DNA of 64,000 bases from Mariniphaga sp. Lineage in GTDB: Bacteria; Bacteroidota; Bacteroidia; Bacteroidales; Prolixibacteraceae. The DNA is taken from the NCBI GenBank assembly GCA_025355585.1, contig JANXZJ010000193.1, forward strand, positions 98,026-162,025, written 5' to 3'. A program made the translations under genes and the position numbers. The notes below the pieces were generated by a model. It was given only the letters and a program-made list of their open reading frames with translations. It was not told the origin of the DNA and searched no databases. Positions 1 to 9,157 of the stretch are shown piece after piece (within the stretch, counting starts at the first letter, position 1; each line of letters starts with the position of its first letter).

Positions 1-3000
1 ATAAATGGATCGAGATCGGAGAACAACAAATTCAACGCATTAATTGCAGGTAATATCGACAGTCTGTATTTCAATAATTATAGGGTTGATTCAATTTATG
101 TGAACGGTGAGGCACGTGACCGAAGTTTCGAAGGAGAATTAAAAGTCCAGGACAATAACCTTAAAATGAATTTTGCCGGGAAAGCTGATTTTTCAGGAAA
201 GATTCCTGAATTTAACTTTACATCAACTGTCGAAAGAGCCAATCTTGTGATTCTTGGTTTCGAAAAGGATCGAAAAGTAGCAGATCTTAAATTAAATGTT
301 AGCGCAAATTTTACAGGCGATCATATTGATAATGTTAACGGACAAATTGACCTTCAGAATTTTAAATTTGTCAGGGATAAAAAGACTCTCGATATTCACA
401 ACCTCACCCTTAAAACTTCGAATAGTATTGATAAAAACAATATTACACTCAGATCGGATATTGCTGACGTAACGATTGACGGGAAATACCTTTTTGGAGA
501 ATTGGATCTCACCATCAGTGATTATCTTAAATATTTTCTGCCATCGGCCAAACTGCCTTTTTCGGATCGGCCGTCAACTGGTAAAAATGAATTTAAATTT
601 GATATTAATATAAAAAAGGCGGAAGAGCTTGGTGCGTTTTTTATACCAGGATTACATGTTAAATCTCCTGTGATTCTCGTCGGTAACATTAACTCCGAAG
701 AGAAAACACTATCTCTGGAAGGATCTGTAGATGAATTGCTTTTCAATCAATATCAGGTTAGAGGTTTAAATATCAATTCAAGAAATATCGGAAATAAATG
801 GTTGATCAGAATTGGATCGAAAGATGCGGTGCTTGGCGGAAATCTGATATTTGAGAATTTTTCAATTAATAACTCTCTTGTAAGTGACAGCCTCAGTACT
901 GCTATTACCTGGAACAATAATTCTGTTCCGACCTCCAGCGGCAAAGTTGATTTTACGGGCATATTTTCAAGGAATAATGAGGGAAAGAGTCTTGCAGACT
1001 TTTATCTTAGACCATCCAAAATCTGGGTAGCCGATTCATTATGGCAAATTGAAAAGAGTCACCTGCATATCGATACTACTTCAATCGCCATCGATAACTT
1101 TAATATCCATCATAACAAGGAACGTTTCAAAGTCTTCGGGAAAGTTACAGACAACACTTTCGATAAAATAAATGTTGAATTTAATAATGTTAAGCTTAGT
1201 AATATTGATTTGCTGGTTGGCGAAGAGATTGGGATCTTTGGTGAATTAAATGGAATAGTTTCTGTAGCTGATCCTTACAATTCATTTTATCTCACCAGCC
1301 AGCTCAAAGTATCGGACTTTACCTACCTTGAAAAGAACTTTGGAGGTATATTGCTTGATAATACCTGGGATCAGGGACGGCAACAGTTAAACTCTTCGTT
1401 GGTTCTAATGAAAGATTCAAAGCCTGGTTTGGAAATAAAAGGTTATTACAAACCCAAAAGCGATAGTATTGATTATCATGCTAATTTCAAGGATTATCCA
1501 CTTGAATCGTTACTTCCTATCTTGAGAAGTTTCTCAAACAAAGTCGAAGGTCTTGGAAACGGGCAAGTGCGAATCACAGGTAAGTTAGCTGAACCAAAAT
1601 TCTATGGTAAAGTTGCTGTCGCCAAAACTAAAATCGGGATTGATTATACCAAAGTGGTTTATTCATTGAGCGATACAGTGAGATTCTCAAACGATTCAAT
1701 TATTTTTAAAAACATTTCAGTTTCGGATATCGATAACAACAAGGCCAGATTTAATGGTGTAATTACCCATAATTTATTCAATCACATGACCTATGATATG
1801 TTTGCAAGTACAAACAATATTATGGCTTTGAATACAACAGGTACAGACAACCCCCTGTTTTATGGTATGGCTCACGCTTCGGGGATGATACGAATTTCAG
1901 GAAAGGCGGCCAGTGTCAGATTGGACATGTCTTTAACCACCAAGCCTGGAACACAGATTAATGTGCCGCTCGAAAACCCCGAATCGGTAAATGAATATGA
2001 TTTTATCAGGTTCGTAAATCCAGATTCCCTTACTCAAAAGAAAAGGTCAATTACAAGAATAAGTAATTCAGGTGGATTTGAGATGAATCTTGATCTTACT
2101 ACTACACCTGATGCGAAGGTTCAAATGATCTTTAACTCCACTGTGGGTGATGCAATTAATGGATATGGATCGGGTGACCTCAGGTTTAACTATGACAAGG
2201 ATGGTAATTTTTTCATTTACGGTGACTATAAAATAGATAAAGGCGATTATATGTTTACGCTTCAAAATGTATTGGCCCGCAAATTCCGTATCGAAAAGGG
2301 TGGGCTTATTTCCTGGAATGGTGACCCATATGGTGCTATTGTTGATCTTGATGCAGTTTATACCTTAAAAGCCCCTATCAATTATCTATTGCTTAATTAC
2401 AATCAAAACAATCAAACAGACAATTCACGCAGGATTCCTGTCGAATGCAGAATTAACCTTTCAAAAAAATTGCTTAATCCCTCTTTGAAATTTGATATTA
2501 CATTCCCCACGGCTGACGAAAGGACAAAGGATGAACTACAGCAATTTATAAGCACACAAGATGATATCAATAAACAAATGGTATCATTACTCGTAATGGG
2601 ACAATTCTTTACACCTGAATATCTGAGGGGAAGACAGGATTTTCAGTCGAGTACCGGTAGTTTAGTTGGATCTACAACTTCAGACATTCTTTCCAATCAG
2701 CTTTCCAATTGGCTTTCGAAAATTAACAACGATGTCGATATCGGTTTTAATTATCGGCCGGGAGACCAGGTAAATGCCAATCAAATGGAGTTAGCCTTGA
2801 GTACCCAGATACTCAATGACAGGGTCACCATAAACGGTAATATTGGAAACAACAGTAATTTACAATCGAACATAGCAAATCCGGTAGTCGGAGAAGTGGA
2901 ACTATTCATAAAGCTCAATAAATCAGGTAAATTACAACTTAAAGCTTATAATCGCGCAAATGACGATATGATGTATGATACCTCTCTTTACAAACAAGGT

Positions 3001-3126
3001 ATTGGACTCTCGTTCACCGAGGAATTCGATACATTGAGCGATCTTTTCACGCATTATGGACCCAAAAAAGTACCGAAGAAAGTCATCATGAAGCAGGATA
3101 CCTTGAAGGGGCAATCAGTTCAGTAA
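1..3126 (+). CDS. tamB: Translocation and assembly module protein TamB, 3' part
   Basis: The frame is open from base 1 without a stop, so the gene begins upstream of the window; the GTG at 100 is only internal. About 1041 residues are visible. They are rich in alternating beta-strand sequence with few charges in pattern, as in the long beta-helical groove of AsmA/TamB proteins. The last ~400 residues carry the TamB (DUF490) domain, including a GDLRFNY segment, IVDLDAVY, and LLVMGQFFTPEYL near the end. TamB is an inner-membrane-anchored periplasmic bridge that moves lipids or helps outer-membrane protein assembly. The membrane anchor would be in the missing N-terminus. The ExbB gene starts 91 nt downstream. 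The family is clear; the exact function in this phylum is inferred. Confidence 0.85.
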   Translation: MNGSRSENNKFNALIAGNIDSLYFNNYRVDSIYVNGEARDRSFEGELKVQDNNLKMNFAGKADFSGKIPEFNFTSTVERANLVILGFEKDRKVADLKLNVSANFTGDHIDNVNGQIDLQNFKFVRDKKTLDIHNLTLKTSNSIDKNNITLRSDIADVTIDGKYLFGELDLTISDYLKYFLPSAKLPFSDRPSTGKNEFKFDINIKKAEELGAFFIPGLHVKSPVILVGNINSEEKTLSLEGSVDELLFNQYQVRGLNINSRNIGNKWLIRIGSKDAVLGGNLIFENFSINNSLVSDSLSTAITWNNNSVPTSSGKVDFTGIFSRNNEGKSLADFYLRPSKIWVADSLWQIEKSHLHIDTTSIAIDNFNIHHNKERFKVFGKVTDNTFDKINVEFNNVKLSNIDLLVGEEIGIFGELNGIVSVADPYNSFYLTSQLKVSDFTYLEKNFGGILLDNTWDQGRQQLNSSLVLMKDSKPGLEIKGYYKPKSDSIDYHANFKDYPLESLLPILRSFSNKVEGLGNGQVRITGKLAEPKFYGKVAVAKTKIGIDYTKVVYSLSDTVRFSNDSIIFKNISVSDIDNNKARFNGVITHNLFNHMTYDMFASTNNIMALNTTGTDNPLFYGMAHASGMIRISGKAASVRLDMSLTTKPGTQINVPLENPESVNEYDFIRFVNPDSLTQKKRSITRISNSGGFEMNLDLTTTPDAKVQMIFNSTVGDAINGYGSGDLRFNYDKDGNFFIYGDYKIDKGDYMFTLQNVLARKFRIEKGGLISWNGDPYGAIVDLDAVYTLKAPINYLLLNYNQNNQTDNSRRIPVECRINLSKKLLNPSLKFDITFPTADERTKDELQQFISTQDDINKQMVSLLVMGQFFTPEYLRGRQDFQSSTGSLVGSTTSDILSNQLSNWLSKINNDVDIGFNYRPGDQVNANQMELALSTQILNDRVTINGNIGNNSNLQSNIANPVVGEVELFIKLNKSGKLQLKAYNRANDDMMYDTSLYKQGIGLSFTEEFDTLSDLFTHYGPKKVPKKVIMKQDTLKGQSVQ

Positions 3127-3217
3127 TCAAAAACTGGTGGAATATTCATTCGGAATGCCTATTTTTGCCAGAGTAGTTATCAATCATGAATTGTAAAATA
3201 TATCAATTTTATTCCCT

Positions 3218-3922
3218 ATGTTAAATCTATTATTTATTCAGGGTGCACAAGGGGCCATCGGAACAGCTGATATTGTTACAAAAACAGCCAAGGCAGCAGT
3301 GGAACTAAATTTCTTCGACCTGGCACTAAAAGGTGGCTGGATTATGGTTCCGATCATCTTACTAGGTTTTGTGGCAGTTTACATTTTTGGTGAACGTTAT
3401 TATACGATCCGAAAAGCCTCAAAAATCGATCATCATTTCATGGATCAGATTAAGAACCTTATTCACAAAGGCAAAGTAGATGACGCCGTGATGTTATGTC
3501 GTTCAAACGATGCACCAGTTGCACGAATGATCGAAAAGGGGATTTCGCGCATCGGGCGCCCATTGAATGATGTCAATACTGCAATCGAAAACGTTGGTAA
3601 CCTCGAGATTTCGAAACTTGAAAAGGGTTTTCCGGCACTGGCCAGTGTTTCTGGAGGTGCTCCGATGCTTGGCTTTCTTGGAACTGTAATGGGAATGGTT
3701 CAGGCATTTTACAACATGTCGACCGCCGGTAGTAATGTCGACGTTACGATTCTTTCTGGTGGAATTTATCTTGCCATGGTAACAACTGTTGCCGGACTAA
3801 TTGTGGGGATTACTGCCTATTTTGCTTATAACATCCTTGTTGCAAAAGTTGAATCTGTCGTATTTCAAATGGAAGCTACAACTTCCGAATTTATGGATCT
3901 ATTGCACGAGCCAGCCAAATAG
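3218..3922 (+). CDS. exbB: MotA/TolQ/ExbB proton channel family protein
   Basis: This 234-residue inner-membrane protein should form the pentameric proton channel that powers TonB. Three membrane segments are visible at about residues 40-58, 137-163 and 180-207, with the family signature LGFLGTVMGM at 151-160. The long cytoplasmic loop between segments 1 and 2 is typical of ExbB/TolQ. ExbD follows after 16 nt and a TonB-like protein after that, so the three form an operon. TolQ is the alternative reading, but no TolB or Pal gene is nearby. The SusC transporter at 9158-12547 is a likely client of this energiser. Confidence 0.88.
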   Translation: MLNLLFIQGAQGAIGTADIVTKTAKAAVELNFFDLALKGGWIMVPIILLGFVAVYIFGERYYTIRKASKIDHHFMDQIKNLIHKGKVDDAVMLCRSNDAPVARMIEKGISRIGRPLNDVNTAIENVGNLEISKLEKGFPALASVSGGAPMLGFLGTVMGMVQAFYNMSTAGSNVDVTILSGGIYLAMVTTVAGLIVGITAYFAYNILVAKVESVVFQMEATTSEFMDLLHEPAK

Positions 3923-3938
3923 TTAAATATCAACAAAT

Positions 3939-4349
3939 ATGGCATTACGTAAACGAAATAAAGTTGAATCTGGATTTAGCATGGCCTCCATGACCGATCT
4001 TGTATTCCTGTTACTGATTTTTTTTATGATCACTTCGACCGTGGTTAGTCCAAATGCACTGAAATTATTACTGCCTCAAAGCAGTAATCAAACCAATGCA
4101 AAACCACTTACCACCATTTCGATCACCAAAGATATCAAATACTACGTCAACAATAACGGCAAACCGGTTCTTGTAAATTTCGCTGAAATTGAACCGCTTC
4201 TACGTCAAATGCTTGGGGATCAACCTGAAATGTATATCTCACTTTATGCGGAAAAATCGGTTCCAATTGAAGAGGTTGTCAAATTGATGAATATTGCCAA
4301 ACGAAATAAATACAAGATGATACTTGCTACTAGTCCTGAGCGGGATTAA
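3939..4349 (+). CDS. exbD: ExbD/TolR family biopolymer transport protein
   Basis: The 136-residue protein has one N-terminal membrane helix (about residues 20-35), and the proton-carrying aspartate is Asp20 in the TDLVFLLLIFFM motif. A small periplasmic domain follows, ending in an SVPIEEVVKLMNIAKRNKYKMILAT segment split by the family's usual strand-helix pattern. It partners with ExbB to couple proton flow to TonB. It lies 16 nt after exbB and 26 nt before the TonB-like gene, which argues for one transcript. Confidence 0.87.
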   Translation: MALRKRNKVESGFSMASMTDLVFLLLIFFMITSTVVSPNALKLLLPQSSNQTNAKPLTTISITKDIKYYVNNNGKPVLVNFAEIEPLLRQMLGDQPEMYISLYAEKSVPIEEVVKLMNIAKRNKYKMILATSPERD

Positions 4350-4375
4350 TCAACTAAAACAGGGAATTAATAATT

Positions 4376-5323
4376 ATGACATTTACCAACAGCGAAAAAA
4401 CAGGATTAATTGCAACCGTAACATTTCACGCGGTTGTTTTGCTTTTGTTGCTCTATTTGGGATTTGTTACGCCTTTCCCGCCACCTCAGGAGGAGGGTTT
4501 TTTAGTTGATTTTGGAAATTCGGAAACCGGACTTGGATTAGAGGAACCTTCAGCAGCAAGTGCTCCTATAGTTGCAGAAGTAAGTGCTCCCGAGGTGGTT
4601 ACGGCTACAAAGAAAGTTGTACCTGCTTCAAAACCAGTTACGAGGCCGCAGAATACATCTAAAGTTAAAGACAACGCGGAGGAGGATCTGCTCACACAGG
4701 AATATGAAAAGACCGTAGCAGTAGCTGCCCGGGCCAAGAAAAAAGTGCTTGATGAGAAAAAAATAAAATTTGACGAAGAGCAAAGGATTAAAGCACGTGA
4801 AGAACAGCAGCAAAGGAATGAGGCACTCGAATTACAAAAACAGGAAGCTGAAGAAAACCGTTTAGCGCAAGAAAGGTCAGCAAAGATAGGCGCAATTAAT
4901 TCACGTGCTAAAAATGCATTTGGCGGAGGTAAAACCGATAATGGTTCACAAAGTACAGGGCAGGGAAACACATATGGCAGGGGTAATCAGGGAAGCCCTG
5001 ATGGTACGCCTGATGTGAAACAGTACGGACTTGGAGGTGGCGCAGGTAAGGGAATATCGTTTAGCCTGTCGGGACGTAATGCCCGTTCGCTACCTAAACC
5101 CACGTTTCCCGGCAATGAATCGGGCAAAGTAGTAGTTGAAGTTACTGTTGATAAATTCGGCAAGGTTACCAAAGCTTTACCGGGTATTAAGGGTTCGGAT
5201 ACAGTCAATACAGATCTGCTCGAAGCTGCTAAAAAAGCGGCATTGGCAGCCAGTTTTAATACAGACGAAAATGCTCCTGCGTTCCAAAAGGGAACCATTA
5301 CTTATCATTTTATCCTTCAGTAA
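4376..5323 (+). CDS. tonB: TonB-like energy transducer with long linker
   Basis: The 315-residue protein has an N-terminal membrane helix (about residues 10-32) that carries His18, like the conserved histidine of TonB anchors. A Pro/Ala/Val stretch follows, then a charged Lys/Glu/Gln-rich segment (about 110-170) likely to be a coiled coil, then a Gly-rich region (185-225). The C-terminal ~85 residues form a TonB-C domain (GKVVVEVTVDKFGKV). Such proteins span the periplasm and touch TonB boxes of outer-membrane receptors. The coiled coil gives it a TolA-like look, so TolA is the alternative. Third gene of the ExbB-ExbD-TonB operon. Confidence 0.78.
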   Translation: MTFTNSEKTGLIATVTFHAVVLLLLLYLGFVTPFPPPQEEGFLVDFGNSETGLGLEEPSAASAPIVAEVSAPEVVTATKKVVPASKPVTRPQNTSKVKDNAEEDLLTQEYEKTVAVAARAKKKVLDEKKIKFDEEQRIKAREEQQQRNEALELQKQEAEENRLAQERSAKIGAINSRAKNAFGGGKTDNGSQSTGQGNTYGRGNQGSPDGTPDVKQYGLGGGAGKGISFSLSGRNARSLPKPTFPGNESGKVVVEVTVDKFGKVTKALPGIKGSDTVNTDLLEAAKKAALAASFNTDENAPAFQKGTITYHFILQ

Positions 5324-5645
5324 AATAAGCCGGGGACTTGAAATTGGCCAGTATCAGAATTTTGATTGCTGATTATATCCTATTACCACCTTTCGCAATT
5401 AATTCTGGCAAATATCAAGGTGATTATTTTAAATCTATCTAAAATTAATTAGATAAAGCGTTATCACAACCATGTTTTTTATACTATCTTTATATACACA
5501 TTCCGATTGCGTATCCCGGAAAAAGTGAAAGATGAAACAAAGTTGTTGGTTGATTGTTGTTTTCAGACAATAAACCAATTGTTGTCTACGAATGATTGTT
5601 TAAGATTTGCGCCGTGTTTTTTCATAAATTCAATCTCTGAGTATA
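5324..5645. other. Intergenic region, 322 bp
   Basis: AT-rich spacer between the TonB-like gene and the next plus-strand gene. I found no RNA gene and no convincing hairpin with a T-run. A loose ATCTA...TAGAT inverted repeat lies near 5437-5453. Two short ATG frames of 13 and 18 codons are present but have no supporting signal. The promoter for the downstream gene is presumably here, but I cannot point to a good match. Confidence 0.5.
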
Positions 5646-6308
5646 ATGAAAAATTTCCCCTACTCCGAAAACGAACTACTTGAAATCGCTTCAGATTTCA
5701 AAAAACACTTAAAAGATCATTTTGATGCCATAAAAAAATTCTGCCCGGGTTTGACTCAGGAGTTTATTTATAAATTCAAAGCGTTGTTTTATGAAGTTCA
5801 AACTCATCCATTGGAACCAGAGGCTGATCCCGTTGTAAAGGAGTATGAAGTCGCATTGGATGATCTTGCAAGCCAGCTCAATAGCTTGTTTCCTATTTTT
5901 CGTTTCTACATGCAGAAAGCGTTTCCTTACGATTCAAATTTATGGGAAGCCTATCAGTATTGTGAAATAGAAAAAGTGATGCATGAATATTCAACCTTAC
6001 GAAAATGTCTGGAAGGATCAGTTAAAATAATTGATGATAAAAGGACAGAATTACGTGCGGCAAATTGTCCGAATCCAACGCTGAATGAAATAGTCGATTT
6101 ATCTAAGCAGATTAGTGATAAGCATGAAGAGTACCTTGAATATTTACGGAATAAAGAATTCAAGGTCAAGGTTTATCAAAACAACCTGAACGAGCTTTTC
6201 AAATTAATGAAAATGGTACATGATGCTGCTTCAAAATGTTTTCAGAATAACCCGGAATACTTGAAAAAACTGACTTTTCCACCCAGACAAACCACGCCTC
6301 AAAATTAG
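5646..6308 (+). CDS. Hypothetical helical cytoplasmic protein
   Basis: I do not recognise this 220-residue protein. It has no signal peptide or membrane segment. It is rich in Lys, Glu, Asn and Phe, looks largely alpha-helical with possible coiled-coil stretches (about residues 100-190), and ends in a Pro/Gln-rich tail (PPRQTTPQN). The reading frame is long, starts with ATG, and uses codons like its neighbours, so I accept it as a gene. It stands alone between the TonB operon and the convergent GntR gene (40 nt away), so context gives no function. Confidence 0.6.
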   Translation: MKNFPYSENELLEIASDFKKHLKDHFDAIKKFCPGLTQEFIYKFKALFYEVQTHPLEPEADPVVKEYEVALDDLASQLNSLFPIFRFYMQKAFPYDSNLWEAYQYCEIEKVMHEYSTLRKCLEGSVKIIDDKRTELRAANCPNPTLNEIVDLSKQISDKHEEYLEYLRNKEFKVKVYQNNLNELFKLMKMVHDAASKCFQNNPEYLKKLTFPPRQTTPQN

Positions 6309-6348
6309 GATTTATGCGTATTGCATGAAGGCACAAGAAACTGGCAAA

Positions 6349-7074
6349 TTACAAAAAGCTTTTAAAATACTTCACATAAACCTCCATATTGCGTTCAAGA
6401 AGCTCTACTGAATATTGATAGGCCTTTTGGTCGTCCTGAGCTTCTACGGCATCTAAAATGCACTGCTGAAGGCGTAAAGTGTATTCTTTTTCACCCTCCA
6501 CATTGGCATAGATTAAATTCCGCATCCTTGGTAATAAAGAATAAATGGGTTCCATACTGATGATGATAATCGGATTCCCTGTCGCTTTTGAGAGATTCAT
6601 ATGAAACCGGTTAATCATATCTACCTCAAGCTGTGTATTATCAGGATCACATTTTGTCAATTCCGCAAGATTCTCTTTCAGCAACTTAAGATCTTCAGAT
6701 GTACGGTTACGGGAAGCCAATCGTGCAATTTCGGGTTCGAACAATCGCCTGACTTCAATAATTTGAGTGATCAGATTGGAATCAAACTTAAGATCATAGT
6801 ATAGGTTCAGCGAATTAATTGCATCTTCAATTTTTATTTCAGAGACAATCATTCCACTCCCTTTTCGAATCACGATCAATCCTCTGGCACTTAACCGGCG
6901 CAAGGCTTCACGTAAAGCTGTCCGGCTAACAGCAAAACTCTCGCACAATTCTTTTTCTGATGGAAGTTTTGCTCCTGCAACTAACTTTTTTTGCCGTATT
7001 GCTTCTTCAATTTTGCGTTCTATTTTTTGACTAAGTGTTTGGCTTATACGTATTTTACCGAATAATTCGTCCAT
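6349..7074 (-). CDS. GntR family transcriptional regulator, FCD (FadR) subfamily
   Basis: The 241-residue protein has an N-terminal winged helix-turn-helix (about residues 10-78) with the GntR signature: KLPSEKELCESFAVSRTALR followed by a RLSARGLIVIRKGSG wing. Residues ~95-230 form an all-helical FCD ligand domain, with metal-type Asp/His positions such as the NRFHMNLSKATGNP segment. FCD regulators usually sense small carboxylic acids or sugar acids. It lies downstream of the SusC/SusD operon on the same strand, past a terminator, so it may control that locus. The ligand is unknown; a muropeptide or amino-acid derived effector is only a guess. Confidence 0.85.
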   Translation of the reverse strand: MDELFGKIRISQTLSQKIERKIEEAIRQKKLVAGAKLPSEKELCESFAVSRTALREALRRLSARGLIVIRKGSGMIVSEIKIEDAINSLNLYYDLKFDSNLITQIIEVRRLFEPEIARLASRNRTSEDLKLLKENLAELTKCDPDNTQLEVDMINRFHMNLSKATGNPIIIISMEPIYSLLPRMRNLIYANVEGEKEYTLRLQQCILDAVEAQDDQKAYQYSVELLERNMEVYVKYFKSFL

Positions 7075-7251
7075 CAGATATCTGTTTCATAAATTTACAT
7101 AACAAAGATACTCATTTTTCAATTTAGCTCAAACAGCAAAATGCAATTTAATTAAAACATCCTCAGATTGTTGTCAAGTCTGGCTTTTTATTAAGCAATA
7201 TCCGGTTGATAACCATTTTTCGAATTTGCTCATTTATGTATAAAGCACCTT

Positions 7252-7292
7252 CAAAAAAAGGAGGCTGCAACAATAAATGCAGCAGCCTCCTT
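7252..7292 (-). terminator. Rho-independent terminator after susD
   Basis: Two 11-nt arms, AAGGAGGCTGC (7258-7268) and GCAGCCTCCTT (7282-7292), form a perfect GC-rich hairpin. On the minus strand the hairpin is followed by a run of T (complement of the A-run at 7253-7259). It sits 24 nt past the SusD stop codon, which fits the end of the SusC-SusD transcript and separates it from the GntR gene. Confidence 0.85.
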
Positions 7293-7315
7293 ACTTATAT
7301 TATAAAATTACTGAT

Positions 7316-9145
7316 TTACCAGCCTGGAGTTTGGGTTAAAGTATAACCTTTATCCAAATACTCGCTAATTTGAGTATTACCGATTGGGGCCAGATAAACC
7401 TTATCTGTAAAGGCGTCTCTGTCAGAAATGTTTTCAGGAACGAGGTAACCTACCATGTCAATTGCATTTGAGCCGGTATAAGTTACAACAGTACCATCTG
7501 CCTTCTTCACTTTAAGCTTGTTAACTTTGGCAGGAACCAACCATTCAGGATATTCGGTTTGGAAGTTAATCCATAAACCAAGAAGTTGATCGGGATTAGC
7601 GGTACCATTCATATAATTAATTTTCTTCCAACGCTTAAGGTCCATCAGACGAGTATGCTCGAATACGAATTCCATTCTGCGCTCGCGGCGTATTTCCCAA
7701 ATAAGTGCTGGAACATCAGCGTCACGATCAGGGTCATCAGAAAGGGTTGCCAGCGTTAACGGGGCTGTTTTCTTGATACCTTTTGCGATGGCAGTAGCAT
7801 CTAAGGGGCGATTGTGAATTGCATTAATTGAAACATCAAGATCTGCCTGAGTTACAGCCGCACCTGCCATTGTTGCTAATTCAGCTTTGGCCTCAATCCA
7901 GTTAAGTACAACTTCAGCGAGACGCATTACAGGAGCATCATTTGTATTTGTGCTTGAACCGTACTTTGGAAGGTATGGTCCGGGATACTGTTTCACACCT
8001 TCACGATCGATGAATTTGCAGGCATACAATAGCGTACTTGATTCTTTCTTGGGTGCATCCCAGAATGTGGCTTCAAAACGAGGGTCACGTGTAGCAACCA
8101 TGCTTTTGATATCCAGTTTGTCTGCATTAGCAACTGAAGAAAGTTTGTATGGTTTTCCATCGTTGCATAAAAATGCTTTTGCCAGTCTTAAATTTGGAGC
8201 TGCACTTTGAGCTTCGTATAAATTAGAATAAGAAGCAATAGAGTGTGTTACTCCGATTGCTGCGTCATAGGCCCTGAACATGATCACTTCTTTGTTGCTT
8301 GCCAAATCCTCTGATCCGAAGAGTGAGCGGAAATCGCTGGCAAAAGAAAATTTGCCAGAAGCCATTACCAAATCTGAGGCTCTTACTGCCAAATCGAGGT
8401 ATTTCTTGGCCTTTTCAGTGTTATTCAGCTGATATTTTTGCCATGTGCCTTCAAATAGCATAAAACGTGAAATGAAACCGGCAGCAATATATTTGTTGAG
8501 ATATTGATTATTACCATCCGTTAAGCGCATATTGTCAAGAACATATACGAAATCATCATAAACTTTGTCCATAACAACGGTTCTGCTGTCCCTGTTTTTG
8601 TACAACAGATCCAGTTCCGAGTCTCCAACCACCTTGTCGTAATAAGGCACATCGCCGAAAACACTCACAAGACGGCTATATTCATATCCTCTGAAGAATC
8701 GAGCGACTGAACTCCAATGCTGATAAACGGGGGTAGTAATCTGTTTATCTTTCATCGTCTCAATTCTTTCAAGAAATAAATTTGATTTCCGTACCCAGGC
8801 AAAATCCCAGGTTGGGCCTGCATAGCTAAGTAACCACGAAGCAGTTTCGCTGGTTGATACTCTTGAAGCAGGTGCTTGTATTTCAAATCCGCCTTGTTTT
8901 CCCGATGAGGTAAAATCATCAGAGAAATAGTACCCGCGAAGGGGTGCGTAATCTTCAGTAAATCCTGAATTATACCCAGGGAAGTAGTTTGAATAGAATC
9001 CGTTCGCAAATAAACGGAGGTTGTTTTCAGATGTCCAGTAGTTTCCGTCATTCATAGTTGTTAACGATGGTCTGTCCAGGAAGTCACTGCACCCGGCAAA
9101 ACCAATTGTAACTGCGGAAAATAGAATAATTAAATATTTTTTCAT
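7316..9145 (-). CDS. RagB/SusD family outer-membrane nutrient-binding lipoprotein
   Basis: The 609-residue protein begins with a lipoprotein signal peptide whose lipobox is GFAGC, with Cys19 followed by SDFLDRPSL, the classic SusD opening. TPR-like helices and the typical C-terminal RRERRMEFVFEHTRLMDLKRW motif are present. SusD proteins cap the SusC barrel at the cell surface and capture ligand. The gene starts 12 nt after the SusC stop, so the two are co-transcribed. Cell-wall genes upstream on the same strand suggest peptidoglycan-derived oligosaccharides or peptides as ligand; this is inference, because SusD sequence does not reveal the substrate. Confidence 0.93.
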   Translation of the reverse strand: MKKYLIILFSAVTIGFAGCSDFLDRPSLTTMNDGNYWTSENNLRLFANGFYSNYFPGYNSGFTEDYAPLRGYYFSDDFTSSGKQGGFEIQAPASRVSTSETASWLLSYAGPTWDFAWVRKSNLFLERIETMKDKQITTPVYQHWSSVARFFRGYEYSRLVSVFGDVPYYDKVVGDSELDLLYKNRDSRTVVMDKVYDDFVYVLDNMRLTDGNNQYLNKYIAAGFISRFMLFEGTWQKYQLNNTEKAKKYLDLAVRASDLVMASGKFSFASDFRSLFGSEDLASNKEVIMFRAYDAAIGVTHSIASYSNLYEAQSAAPNLRLAKAFLCNDGKPYKLSSVANADKLDIKSMVATRDPRFEATFWDAPKKESSTLLYACKFIDREGVKQYPGPYLPKYGSSTNTNDAPVMRLAEVVLNWIEAKAELATMAGAAVTQADLDVSINAIHNRPLDATAIAKGIKKTAPLTLATLSDDPDRDADVPALIWEIRRERRMEFVFEHTRLMDLKRWKKINYMNGTANPDQLLGLWINFQTEYPEWLVPAKVNKLKVKKADGTVVTYTGSNAIDMVGYLVPENISDRDAFTDKVYLAPIGNTQISEYLDKGYTLTQTPGW

Positions 9146-9157
9146 AATTCTTGTATT

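Noticed and set aside
4486..4971. A 161-codon antisense frame opposite the TonB-like gene
   Set aside because: It is a Ser/Cys-rich mirror of the Lys/Glu-rich linker coding sequence and has no independent support.
5324..5645. Two very short ATG frames as small proteins
   Set aside because: At 13 and 18 codons with no ribosome site, coupling or conservation signal, they cannot be supported.
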